From: Opisthorchis felineus | Lineage: Eukaryota; Platyhelminthes; Trematoda; Opisthorchiida; Opisthorchiidae | NCBI GenBank assembly: GCA_004794785.1 | Contig: SJOL01009403.1 | Location: 1,764,082 to 1,828,081 of the forward strand | Length of the DNA stretch: 64,000 nt | Direction of reading: 5' to 3' | Part shown: positions 11,926 to 22,740 of the stretch, in pieces | Position numbering within the stretch: the first letter of the stretch is position 1 | How the letters are laid out: each line of letters begins with the position of its first letter | Notes under the pieces: generated by a model | What the model was told of the DNA's origin: nothing | What the model saw: the letters and a program-made list of their open reading frames with translations, nothing else | Databases searched by the model: none | Made by a program: the position numbers and the translations under genes

Positions 11926-13980
11926 CTTTTAGCTGTTTGGAATTGGACAGACTGGACGGGGCACAATACGAAAGGCACTTATAACTAGACCCATGACTGG
12001 CGTCTTTTCTGGGCTGTCCCAAGGGGATGTCTTGCTATTACCTTCATTCAACAGTACCAAACAAATTAGTTGTGGCCCACAGATTGACGGAAGAAACTAT
12101 ACTGCACGCCTACATTATGAGGAACCTGTTCACGCGCTTCGGTTTTCGCCTAGTGTACAGTTCTGCTCGCCGTACAGAACAAAGAAAGCGCCACATGGGT
12201 TTTTCGATTTGGAGTAAGCTGATCGATTAGTAAGACACTGAACTGCACTTTTTAATTAGGACATTTGGATTTTGAATTTCCTGTTTAGATACACACTCAA
12301 GACCACTAACGCTTCTGAAGAGCGATATACCAACACGCATCCCATAGGGGAGTTTGAGTAGTTTGCTCTGGATCAGAGAGAAACGATAGACTTGCACAAA
12401 TAAGTTTCGCTAAAGATGACTGCCCGAAGCAGGTTGTGCAGAACATATGGCTGGGCCACTTTTTATGGAAGAAAATGGGTGTTTGCCGCCATACTGTTCC
12501 GTAACATAACGATATCTTCAACGTTGAGACGATCTACTTCGAACAAGAGTGAGTAGAAACAAGATTAATGGAGTCCAAAGCGAAAAACGGCCGCATTTTG
12601 CCACCAAATCCTTGGTAACTTTTCGAGAGAATGTGCCTGTCCTCATATAAAGATCATATAAAAGGGTATGAAATAGTGAGTTCATCAAACATAGTTGATA
12701 GACACCATTTCCAAATTAGATCAAAGGCTAAAACACATCTTATTAGTGCAGGTCACTTGGCTGACTCGGGACGCGCCATTGATGTGAGTACTGACTTCTG
12801 CTAACCGGATTGTGCTCCAGCAAGCGGTTTTACAAAACTGTTATGTTGATACAAAAACTGCCAGTACGGCTACCCAACCTACTATGTGATCATCCTGTGC
12901 CTTCGCGAAGATAACCTAAATCGGTGAAGACACCGTCATTTTGAACTCAATCACCTTTTCCTAGGTAATCAGATTCATATTTTTCGAATCGTGGGTCCGA
13001 TTCTCAAAACAGAAAGCCAATTATGGCTACTACGTGGAATCGTCACTGTATGCCTTTGAGGTTTGTCTACAAGCAGGTCCCCGAAGTCCCTGAATACGCC
13101 ATCGACTCCCGAAAAAAAGGCGTAGAAATTCAGGCCCTTCAAAGGATGGGCAAAAGCAGAAGCGGATGTACCAGTGATAACTGTAATTATTACATGGTTG
13201 TGGTCACACAACTGCGAATACATACATCGTTTACGAAAAGGTAAAAACTACTCAGCAAACGGGTTGGCATGAGTCGTCACGTCTTGAATGTGGATATCAG
13301 TTAGTGGTCGGTAGGTTTTTTCCTCCACAGGGGCACGCTCCAGTTCATCCAGGACATTCCACCCATCAATAACTCTGAATATAAAAATTCGGAGAATGAC
13401 GAGATTGTAGGTGTATACATGCACAGATGAGTACAGTAGTTTGTAAGCATTGGGTTAACGAGCGAACTTGAGAAGGATCGACCATCTCCTAGTCCATTGT
13501 AGTTTGGGGCAAATAAAGCACATTCCGACCTTGTTGATAAATTTTGACAAAACCAAAAATATTCTGAAGTGTTGCCTACAATTTAGCCCCCTCCCCACCA
13601 CCAACAAGGAAGAGCGGAAATCCCAAAGAAGTGAACTAAAGGGTCTGGTCCAACGTGAGAGATCAAACGTCCTAAGGATTGGGACCTCCATCTCCCGGGA
13701 CAGACTGGCTGTTATACGTATACTTTGCCAACGAGGAGTACCCTTCTTACCATGTATTTCCACATTCTGACAGTGACGATCTATCCAAAAGAATCTTCCC
13801 ACAACCGAATGGATTCGCCAGGGTTGTCTCCTCTTTCCATGTTAGTTTGGCCCTGACATTGGTACCACCATGGAATGTACACTCCAATCTGAGTGTCGAA
13901 ACCACATCTGGAGAAAGACTGGTAGACTTACTTCGACAAATACACTCATTCGCAAATCAATTTGGTTTTCACGGCAGACT
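11926..13980. other. Unassigned stretch, no gene recognised
   Basis: Open frames at 11993-12230 (+), 13023-13244 (+), 13468-13770 (+) and 13679-13987 (+) are 70-115 codons long. None has a recognised motif, and overlapping opposite-strand frames are equally open. I do not assign function to them. Confidence 0.35.
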
Positions 13981-14700
13981 CAACTGAATCTCTCGTTTAT
14001 GATATTCTTCAACTGAATGTGCTGCACAAAGGCCGCCTCATGTTTCAGTTGGTACGATATTCGAGATATCGCAGTATATTTTCATAAAGGAAACTACTCA
14101 CAAGGTTGTTGAAAACTCTTCGATTTAGATTATGCGGATGACACTGTACTGCTACTGTGCATTCGCATAGACCATTCTAAATAGAATATTGCAAATAGTC
14201 CTCTTGTCGACATGTGTTTTTCATTCCTAAAATGTGGGGTCTTACTTCAGGGTTTACAACCCACATTTACCCACTTGGAACTTCATAATGAGGAGCTTGA
14301 GTTCGTTGATAGGTTTGTGTACCTTGTCAGCCACATAAGCCAGTTGAAGTCAACGCGCGTATGAATGAACGCAATATGTACCAAAGTGCGTCACCTTTGG
14401 CGTCAGATACGAATACCCGAGGTCGAAGAGCCATATCCAAAAAGCCGCCGTAAGAACACTCCTAGTCTCTCACTGTACAACTTGGCCACTCCGAACTGAA
14501 GACATCAAACATCTTTAGCGATATCTCCGAAGTGTAGTTGGCGTCAACTGCCTGTAGCAAGTGCCTAATCAAAAAATCCGTGAGCGAGTGATGAGCCGCG
14601 AAATGAAAGCGGCTACTGTCAAGTTGAGCGCTGTGGAATCCCTGACTTCCTGGATGGGGTTCATGTAATTCCCTTCTGGCGTGGTTTGGAACCCTACAGG
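13981..14700 (+). mobile_element. LINE reverse transcriptase fragment, decayed
   Basis: At 14122-14151 the plus strand reads LDYADDTVLL, with the RT catalytic YADD box at 14131-14142. The downstream order is that of flatworm LINEs: a degraded palm/thumb region, then a RHLWRQ-like segment near 14390-14405 and the CETWP-like region further on, all with several frame breaks. The catalytic aspartates survive in this copy, but the reading frame does not. The 110-bp piece at 14016-14125 recurs at 14868-14985. Confidence 0.75.
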
Positions 14701-14867
14701 ACATGGCATGTTACCGATCCAGGGAACGAGCTTGCAGCCACTTCGCGGCTGGACTCCCCTGCTGACGCTTGTCTGTCATTGTGTGCAGGGCTTGTGTTGG
14801 ATGAGCTTCGCAAAGGATGGTGGGTCAGTTAGGCTGATGGTGCCTTGCAATGCTCAGATGTGTATAT

Positions 14868-14985
14868 TTTAATGTGCTGCTCAAAGGCCCCCTCATGTTC
14901 CAGCTGACAGGATACCTGAGATACCGCAGGATATTATCTTGAGGAAACACTACTGACAAGGTTGTCGAAGAGTTTTCAGCAGGTT
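14868..14985 (+). repeat. Direct repeat of 14016-14125
   Basis: The stretch from AATGTGCTGCTCAAAGG to the GTTGTCGAAGAGTTTT end matches 14016-14125 (AATGTGCTGCACAAAGG through GTTGTTGAAAACTCTT) with scattered substitutions and no large gap. The earlier copy sits directly before an RT YADD box; this copy has no RT after it. It is either a second truncated LINE copy or a piece carried by local duplication. Confidence 0.75.
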
Positions 14986-15920
14986 TGTGAGCAGTGTACC
15001 TTCAAGGAAGAGGATACACTTTCTGGTTCCCTACTCTCCAAGAGGAAGCATCACAATAGAAATGCGCTGAGTCATTGAGCGAGAATTACCGGTTGACTGT
15101 TACCTTGACCGGTTGATATCAGAAGCACTGTTGATACAATAGCCCGCCACAACAGTGGGTTCGTGTTGGCGAATTGGCTTCGCTTGACGTTAAGGGTACG
15201 ATTTATTGAAACACAATACCGACTGAAGGTAGTGACGCGCGACATTTCAGTACTCCTAAAGGTGTACGGTCGACGAAGGAGTGCTGTAGTTGGTGTGGCA
15301 TGGCATGGGTATGACATGCGTGGGGGCCCTCCTGAGACCTTACCTTCTTCATGTTAGGACGCCCCGGCATTTCTGAAGGCTTCGATAAAATTATTAAGGT
15401 GTCCACACAAGAACATAAACGTGTGTCGATGGGAATCCAAAAACGGCTTGTTGTTGAGCCAAGATGTACTGAGGGTTATTGGACGCCTCGGGGTTTACCT
15501 CAGAATATGAACAGCTGGGATGTCTTGGCTTGTCATCGTAAGAATTTACTCGAGACACCCTTCAAAAAGTAAAGATAAAGACCAGTGTCTGAGCTACGAT
15601 CGAACGCGGAAGTACCCAATGCGCAGTACTCACTCAGTGGCGGCGTCTATCTTACTGTACACTTAAACCCAAAAGATCCCGCCGGGTAAATGACTGGATG
15701 TGCTATCCACCTATCGCTCTAGTTGTGTTGTGTATTATGTTGATCGTCTTGTTGTTAGGTTTGGTACCTGCTCCGTGCAGTGTAGCACCAACTCACGAGA
15801 TTTTGCAGTAGTAGCACTGCGAAGCTGTCCCAGTGATTGGGCAGGTGATTCATGCTGTGGTCACACGTTGGGCGCGATCGATCTCATTAACAAGCTTGGA
15901 CCAAATTAATAACAAATAAT
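14986..15920. other. Unassigned stretch
   Basis: This stretch contains short frames such as 15163-15357 (+) and 15700-15909 (+) without recognised domains. No splice-flanked exon, RNA gene or transposon protein motif was seen. Confidence 0.35.
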
Positions 15921-16083
15921 CATTCAGCTGTAGCGCCCTTTCGGTGCCCAGCTGCCATGCCAAAAGAAGGAGGCACAGGTTGTCCAAGCCTAGACAGGAG
16001 CGGTTGAGATGCTGAGGTTGGGTTCGAAACAGGGACCTTCCGGTCCGTAAGCTGGCACCTTAACCACTGAACTATCTCGAGCT
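15921..16083 (-). mobile_element. tRNA-derived SINE, copy 2
   Basis: On the minus strand the head begins near 16083 with an A-box-like AGTTCAGTGGTTAAGG and carries a B-box-like GTTTCGAACCC at about 16020-16031. The body contains CTGTCTAGGCTTGGACAA (about 15980-15997) and the tail ends CAGCTGAATGATTATTTG. The copy is more diverged than copy 1 and has lost a few bases in the body. Its tail is ATT-like and not pure T. Confidence 0.8.
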
Positions 16084-18361
16084 CAATGTTAGACAAAGGT
16101 AGCCTATCTGGATAGTCTACTAAGGTATGGAAACCGGATAATTCAAAATGCGTTTGGATAATCCTGAGAGTGGATGCTAAAGCGGTAGGGAAGTGAGTCA
16201 AATCCTTCCGGAAATATTGGTGACAATACAGACCTGACTACTGACAAGCGATATTCATCGTCTCGAAAGTTTCCTTGTAACTCATAAGTCCCGCTTTCTT
16301 CAGTCTCCGTCAACCTCACATCTGTTGATGAATATTTCCGTGGTACTGAGAACGCACTTTGTGCCACAGCTTTTATGAAGAACCACAACGTACACCTTGG
16401 GTTGGTTCAATCATCGATCAATCAAAACAGGTTCTCACGCCAGCGGGTGACTGTTAGAGTTCCACGCGATTGATTATCCTACTGACTTGCGTCGCGGTTC
16501 CGCACGGCTAACACACTACAGGATGTCCCTGACGGCATCATAACAACAACCCACTGTTTCGACATCCTAGCTTCACTTTCACCGTAAGCCCCCCAAACTC
16601 ATGATCTTTGGTCACGAACTTGCGAAGTGGAGGGCCGCAGCATAACTCACTTCCTGTGATCATCTGGCATCGGTATCGTGTTGCTGTTTAAGGTCTCCAA
16701 TCGACCTTAAATACACGAGCTAAGATGTCAGACAGAGTATACATACCAAAAAAAAGTTATCATCTGCGCGAAAAACAGCAACGTTCGAGGATCATTTGTT
16801 CTATTCGAGTGGATGGAGTCAGTTCTCTGTGTTAAGAGCACGTTATTCTTGTGCCAGTGTTGCAATCATTTGATTTAGATCAAAATATTACCTGCATGGG
16901 TATGCTCACTCTCCCATCCAAGAGATATCTCGAAAGACTAATGCACAAATTATCGGTAAAAAGTGGAAGGACTGAATGTGAGAAGATTGACCCACACGTG
17001 AGTACTACGCCAACTTTGTTATCGCATTTTCGTGCTGCCACGGCACAGTTACATCAGGTTCACATGGACTAAGCGCCTACAGTGCACTGAAAGTGTTTGA
17101 TTATTCTTTCTACCTAACACTACTTGCTCCGATTCCGATCGAATGTGTTGCCGAAAACGAATGCGAAGACTATTTGGCCTTAAAAAACATCATAACTGTT
17201 AAGTTCAGCGTCCTCTGGTCTTACTGTATCCAGCCTCTCTGTGAGAACATCCCAATACACATCAAATTTACAGGGTGCGGAGGCGTCAAACGAAAACTAA
17301 CCCTATGCTAACCGTTGATTTGAATAAGTCATTCAGTTGCGTACTACCTGATAAGTCGCACAAGGAGGAAAATCGTGAGCGGGTATTCGTAGCACTTTGA
17401 CCAACCTGTTCACAAGTTTCTTCTGTAATTGTGATGTGTCATCCAGGTCATCCAAAGACCTCCTCGTGACCAATATTTTGGTTTCCGTTCTAATCATGTT
17501 TTACTTTTTAGCATACTAGTCAGCACCTGCTATTACCATGAAAGCTTGATTGGACTAGCTGAATTTAAACGCTGCGTTCTTTATGGGCCAGAACAGATAA
17601 AACTTAAGGAAACTTCAAGTAGTCATTTCAAATCTGATAGTAAGATCACGATAGGGTTAAAGAGGTCTTCGCTGACTTTTCTGTATAGCTGTATCTTGGG
17701 TTTATTTCCCACAACATCCTATCGGATAACCAGTCCTCAATGTAACGGGGCAACATTCATTGCGAGGGGTACAATAATAACAGTAATTCAGTTTGGACGG
17801 AATAAAGTGAGTAGCTATGCTATTCAAGTTTTATCAAGTCCAATAACTCGGCTGTTCGGCAATCAACTTAGCTCAGATTCGTATGCAAGCAAAAGCGAGC
17901 AAAATACATTAGAGTATCAAGACATAGAACTGATTAAAATACGCCGTCGTTTTTTGAAGATGTAGTATTCGGTGTAGCTTATGGGTAAGGAAAAGCTTGA
18001 TCCATATGTGGTGGCCGGGTTAAAAAGTCACGAGTCACTGGTGCAAATGGTTTGAACGATGCCGTTTCTTCGACCATCTCATAAAAAACAGGATGGAAAA
18101 CGAACCTCATTACCATGCGGAATTTGGGTCGAGAGCGATTCCGTATAACCAGGAATCCAGTGTCACATCGGATCTACTACCAAGATCAATAGTAATATCT
18201 GCCGACCTGAGGACCACAATGATAGAACTAAGGAATGGTGTTTGAACTTGCATGTTAACGTCACTCAAAGTTGTAGTTCAGAATCAAGCGCACAAAAATA
18301 GCACCTTTCAGTGCCCGTATGAGAGAAAATAGCAGAGAAAATTCCACTATACGTGGCTTAC
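16084..18361. other. Stretch downstream of PPIL3 exon 5, final exon not found
   Basis: The last PPIL3 exon, which should encode the VIDG..TLDELE C-terminus, must lie leftwards on the minus strand but was not recognised here. Open frames include 16143-16388 (-, 81 codons) and 17546-17965 (+, 139 codons); neither shows a known domain. The plus-strand 139-codon frame is the longest unexplained one here and is AT-rich and hydrophobic in part, but has no supporting splice or start context. Confidence 0.35.
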
Positions 18362-20644
18362 TTTGCAAAAATGCTGTACTTCATATCAAGCATGGTTTGT
18401 TTGCTGTAGGTGATGAAAAACTGCGATCCATTCGAGTCGGGCCCATTGTTTGCCATTGACACTATTCCACGTGCATTATGCTGTCGAGGAGAGCAGAGGT
18501 CAGTTCATGAAACGGGCAAAACCCACCCGTAAGGATTCATGAAACTCATCTTTAAACTTTTTCTTCCAAATGCTTTGTCCATTCTTTCCGGTACCTGAAT
18601 GATGACAGCGTTCGATTCACTGTGGGCGGGAATTTGTACACTCACCAGTCGGGTCACCAGTCTGTACTATAAAACCCTTGATATTACGATGAAAAATACA
18701 GCCTTTGTAATAATCTGAGGCACAAAGGGCCAAGAAGTTCTGTGGAACGCGGGCAAATTGAAAAAAGAAGACCAGTTTATACAGCAAAAGATAGGGAATG
18801 TACAAAACGGCAGTGTAAAAAACTATTAAGCCTACCAGCATGATATATCTAGTTGAGGGGTGGAAAAAGAGAGTGGAGGTGTTATATTCAGCATCTGATA
18901 GAATGACAAGCAGATACACTAGTATCAGAATCAGAGTCGGGTTTACGAAGGGCCAACAATCCCCAGTCGGATCCTGTTGAACCAGTTAAAGGACGTGGAT
19001 TGTATTCAAGGGCTTGCGCCCACTGGTGACACAACTCGACAAGATTGGACCAGTCGGTTTCATCCACACCATGTAGAATATTTTGATTAGGATGGATTGG
19101 ATTAGGGCATAGAACGTAACCGGAATCGCAAACTTTCGGTTCGCCTTCACTCGTCTCAACGTCATCTAGAGTTGCAGGAACACTCGATGTAGTCAGATCA
19201 CGAGGGATAGCACGGCCGGTGCAAAGATCCAAAACGACGTGAGAAGGGTGCAAAGTAGTGATGTAGGCGAAAAATTGTTGAAACAATGTGTCAACGGATG
19301 GAAGACTGATCAAGTCGGTTAACGTCGAAAGACTGTGAGAAGAATCGGAGGCAATGTGGTGCAGAAGCTTGAACGGGGGTGCATAGCCATAAGCTTGCAA
19401 AAAGTGAACAAACAACATAGTCAGTTTGAAATTGGTGAAACCCGGACTGGGACCCTCACGCGTCAGTCCTGCTCGTCTTGAAATGAATTTCAGCACGACA
19501 ATGCATTTGGCAAAGCCGGGAACACAACAGTTTACTGCTCGCAGTAGCTGAGTCAAGTGAATACCATCGTGAAAGTGGATTTTTTCAGACTGTGAGGAAG
19601 TGTTTGATACACGAGAAATATCGATTCCCACACCCAGGAGATTGAATTTTTTCAAGTGAAGAATAGGGACGCGACCTCTGTACACCTTGGCACCAGTGAA
19701 GCCCAAAGGATCTAGTCGCACCAAAAGATTTCGCAGCGCGGATAGAAACATGTGTTTAGAATGTGGTGGTGCGAGTAGAGCTGGTATGATTGAAACGCCG
19801 GTATTCGGAGCAGGACCGTTGTGCTTGAGGTTTGTGCGGTCCATTATATCAACCAGTTCTGGATTGACATCTGAACCAAGGCGAATTACAAGATCGAGGT
19901 CGGAAGTAGCCGAACCCAGGCCATCTACAACAGAACCAAAAACAGATACTTGTGTATCCCGGTAGATCTGTGAAAGTACGTCCTGGACACTGTCACACAC
20001 CGTGAACCGAGCTAGCAGCTCAGGATAGGTAAGGCAATTTGTGTTGAACAATAAGGAGGCTTGGTCATCGATAGAATCACAAGATTGTAGGCGAATTTTA
20101 AGTGCCCTTGTGTCGACAAGTGGTTTCTGTACATCTACATTTGGTGGATACAGGTTTGTTGCCAGCAGTGGTGGACGAGAAACCCGCCAGCATGAAGGGT
20201 CGGAGCACAGTCGAAACGTGTTAAGCTTCAAACGTCGAACGATAGAGTGTTCTTTTGCAGGGAAATTGTGGATCACCCGCGAAAACTCTGGCAGGTTGTT
20301 CAGGCATACGTTCAGTCGCGCAGCAGACTCTACTTCCACCAGCAAGGTCCCCTTACGCTCTTTGTTTGGCCAGTAAAAAACATTCACAGGACGACCACAA
20401 TGCTTCTCCATCGAATTTAAAATGGGAGATACACTTAGAGGAGCACAAGCCAACAAAATACTTCTTTTGGCAGCATGCACATAAGTAGCGAGTGAAAGAT
20501 CCATAGAGAAGATTGTCACAATCTTCTGTGCAGATGTCGCAAACGTGGTAGACCGAAATATCAGCTCACCTCTGAAGCTAATGGGGCCTGCATACAGAAA
20601 ACTTCCAGCTTGAGATCACCCAAATCGGTATGTAAAGTAACCGC
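18362..20644 (-). CDS. PPIL3: Peptidyl-prolyl cis-trans isomerase-like 3 (spliceosomal cyclophilin), partial
   Basis: PPIL3 is a small cyclophilin associated with the spliceosome. Four exons are in phase with GT-AG borders. Exon 2 at 20644-20570 gives [17 protein letters not shown]. Exon 3 at 18739-18646 gives [13 protein letters not shown] then [15 protein letters not shown]. Exon 4 at 18594-18527 gives [13 protein letters not shown]. Exon 5 at 18480-18362 gives [10 protein letters not shown] then [10 protein letters not shown]. The introns are 1830, 51 and 46 bp. The cyclophilin active-site Arg (FHR), the Phe and Gln of GFIVQ, and the QFF segment are kept. The CypA Trp position is not Trp (KQTMLDMKY), as in PPIL3 generally. 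The initiator Met is presumably at the end of an upstream exon in phase 0, and the last exon was not found, so about 118 of some 160 residues are present. The 1830-bp intron contains the complete MTPAP frame. Confidence 0.92.
18888..20504 (-). CDS. MTPAP: Mitochondrial poly(A) RNA polymerase, intronless, nested in PPIL3
   Basis: This uninterrupted frame gives 538 residues from the first ATG; the frame stays open upstream to about 20610. MTPAP adds A tails to mitochondrial mRNAs. An N-terminal RNA-binding-like part comes first ([17 protein letters not shown] near 43-62), then the linker [10 protein letters not shown] (144-153). The nucleotidyltransferase core has FGS (189-191) and DLD with Asp202 and Asp204, and the third catalytic Asp is probably Asp295 in GVGIDIS. 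The PAP-associated core follows: [12 protein letters not shown], then [14 protein letters not shown] (358-371). The C-terminal [20 protein letters not shown] matches the family's end, and length equals that of metazoan MTPAP. The N-terminus is moderately basic and could be a mitochondrial presequence. The gene is on the same strand as PPIL3 and inside its intron. Other TENT/TUT nucleotidyltransferases are less likely because of the SIDDQ linker and C-terminal block. Confidence 0.88.
   Translation of the reverse strand: MDLSLATYVHAAKRSILLACAPLSVSPILNSMEKHCGRPVNVFYWPNKERKGTLLVEVESAARLNVCLNNLPEFSRVIHNFPAKEHSIVRRLKLNTFRLCSDPSCWRVSRPPLLATNLYPPNVDVQKPLVDTRALKIRLQSCDSIDDQASLLFNTNCLTYPELLARFTVCDSVQDVLSQIYRDTQVSVFGSVVDGLGSATSDLDLVIRLGSDVNPELVDIMDRTNLKHNGPAPNTGVSIIPALLAPPHSKHMFLSALRNLLVRLDPLGFTGAKVYRGRVPILHLKKFNLLGVGIDISRVSNTSSQSEKIHFHDGIHLTQLLRAVNCCVPGFAKCIVVLKFISRRAGLTREGPSPGFTNFKLTMLFVHFLQAYGYAPPFKLLHHIASDSSHSLSTLTDLISLPSVDTLFQQFFAYITTLHPSHVVLDLCTGRAIPRDLTTSSVPATLDDVETSEGEPKVCDSGYVLCPNPIHPNQNILHGVDETDWSNLVELCHQWAQALEYNPRPLTGSTGSDWGLLALRKPDSDSDTSVSACHSIRC
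20525..20570 (-). promoter_or_regulatory. Alternative 44-bp intron joining PPIL3 exon 2 to the MTPAP frame
   Basis: PPIL3 exon 2 ends GCTTCAGAG at 20570, followed by a GTGAGC donor. A plausible acceptor, CATCTGCACAG, ends at 20526. Splicing between them removes 44 bp and joins codon GAG to AAG ATT GTG ACA, which is in frame with the MTPAP reading frame and free of stops. Other introns of the window are 32-51 bp long, so the size is normal for this genome. The same acceptor could instead take a trans-spliced leader, as is known for many flatworm genes. Neither use is proven by the genomic sequence. Confidence 0.45.
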
Positions 20645-20940
20645 CTGGAAAGGAGAAGGGAAAAATGAGTGATGCTTAAAGAGAAAACAATAGATTCGTC
20701 ATAAGGTCTACAACTTTGTTATATTGCCTAGTAGCGGAAAACCGATTGGATATCTAGTGTTCCACACCATTCCTCCTTTATTGTGTTTATATAAAACAGT
20801 AATCCGCAAGTACAACACTGACGATCTGTTGTGAGACAACTAAGCTCAAGAGATTCAGGCAAAAACAATGGCGGTCATTACCAACAGGTAACCCTCCAGA
20901 GGGCGCGGGACCAGAACACCTCAAATTGCGTAAAGGTACA

Positions 20941-20981
<41 letters not shown>

Positions 20982-22189
20982 AACAAACGAAACAAATCAG
21001 GATCTACCGAGAATATAAGTGAGCCTGCCTCAGTTAGCACAGCCTAGGGGATCAAGCTACTGCGACCGACGAGGGGTGAAGCTGCACAATCGGACTGGAA
21101 GACAAGCAGGACGAAATACTGATTGCTGCAGAGGCAAGATTCCTGCCACCAGAAAACAATGTTTACATCCTAACTGAGCAGCCAGTGTACAGGTTTATCG
21201 TCACAAGATTGTCGTTGCGATAGGTTTATACACCAGAAACTGTTTCTGCTCATACATACTCTATAGGCTGTCACAATCACTTGTTCAAACGCGCACTACA
21301 CAACCCGAAACCCGCAGCAACAGACTGAAACTCAAAAGTGATATGCGGACATGTAATTACCGTTCGTCATGCCTAACAAATGCGACTTAAATTGGGCAAA
21401 ACTAGTGTGTGGGGATAGTGCACAAGGAGGGCTTAATTGTTTCAACAAAAATGGTTCAAGATCGATAGTAGGTTGAATCACTGGAGGCGTCCGTAAGATG
21501 ATTATCCAGTCGTCCCATTTTCTGAAAAAAATTTCGATGGTTACTTCATACAACAGTAAAACTATACAACCAAGTCGCCAATTCAAACACCAGTTTGTAG
21601 TGGAAGGTCAGGATTCCACGGTAGCAGGAAGGAGTGAACCCGAAGGAAAGAAACTAAAGAAATGACCGTGAGAAGAAATTTCCCGATCGCCTTTGGTTGG
21701 GCACTAATCAGGCTGGTCAGAACGACTGCCAGTTAAGAAGTAAACTCGGTCTGAGCTGCATGAGAGGCGCCACTGGATAGTTAAATTGTGTCGCTAACAG
21801 CGACTACCGGCATTGAATGCTCAGTTCTGAAACCGTTTTTTATAGCAAAACATACCAAAAGCAGTTTGCAAATGACCTGAGAATATAATTCGCTTGGATT
21901 GACAATATTGGGGCACAAATAAGGCTAAGTGACAACTGCTTGTTTGCTGCCGGTCTTGTCGATACACGTTCGACCGAGTAAATTAACTGAACAGCAATAA
22001 GAATTCATAAACTGGACCCAGTAACATCCTAAAACATTACAGCACATAGGTTCAATTTAAACTATTACTACCTGGGATTCAAGTGACCGGTAATGTCGTT
22101 CGAAAGCCTTGTGGCTTAAGGTAGCCATCGCTCTACGGGTAATCTGTTAGCGTACGTATCACACGTAGGGTCCTCTGCCGTGGACTCGT
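20645..22189. repeat. Upstream PPIL3 region with a (TA)n microsatellite at 20943-20977
   Basis: A run of about 17 TA units lies roughly 300 bp 5' of PPIL3 exon 2. The rest, to 22189, has no recognised coding segment. The first PPIL3 exon carrying the start codon should lie in or beyond this stretch on the minus strand but is too short to pick out by eye. Confidence 0.6.
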
Positions 22190-22740
22190 TTGGTATGCTC
22201 TGGTGTCCCGAAGACGTTCGATGGGCCTAACGCATGACGATCTGATTAGCAAATGGCCAAAGAAGCAAGTTGGTAAAATGGATTGGAGACTTCCTAACAA
22301 ACCGCCAGATTTTGGTACGCCTTGATTGTGCTCTCTCGCGAATCCACAAGGCCATCACGGTTGTTCCCCAAGGTTGCAGTTCCCTCAACACTACCTTCTG
22401 TTTATTGACAACCTCTTGTTAATCATGGCACCCGATCTCCCACTCTTTACTGATTTCAACCCGGTATCTCAACCGTCCAACCGTTCGCTTCTAGGTCGTT
22501 CCTTGTTAAACAGCCTCAAATGGATCCCGCATGTGAAACTGATTGCAACCAGAGCCCCCAATAAAACTCGTTTTCTTTTTTCACCCTCGTCAATAGTTCC
22601 CCTCCCAATTATTCTTGTGCAAGTGCCAGATCCACCCCACTACAGATTAATGCTATCAAGTTTGGGAGGTCGCTCCTTCCACATATCTCTTATTTCTGGA
22701 TGGTGTAAAAGTAAAAATAATGCGTCTCACTGACTCCCCT
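22190..22740 (+). mobile_element. CR1/Jockey-like RT fragment, decayed
   Basis: Around 22345-22440 the plus strand reads, with one frame change, AITVVPQGCSSLNTT and LFIDNLLLI. This corresponds to the RT fingers/palm boundary PQG..LSP..F..FINDLL. At 22503-22580 LNSLKWIPHVKLIATRA matches the LKW..HI..I..RA stretch downstream of the RT active site. The FADD segment between them is lost or deleted, so this is a dead relic. Confidence 0.65.

Noticed and set aside
13679..13987. 102-codon plus-strand frame as a gene
   Set aside because: Overlapping frames on both strands are equally open and no family is recognised; it lies next to LINE remnants.
17546..17965. 139-codon plus-strand frame as a host gene
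   Set aside because: No recognised motif, no splice or start context, and the surrounding sequence is non-coding; chance openness in AT-rich DNA cannot be excluded.
19687..20488. Plus-strand frames opposite MTPAP
   Set aside because: They are antisense shadows of the MTPAP frame and show no domain of their own.
20943..20977. (TA)n run as a TATA promoter of PPIL3
   Set aside because: It is an ordinary microsatellite about 300 bp from a non-first exon, with no start site context.
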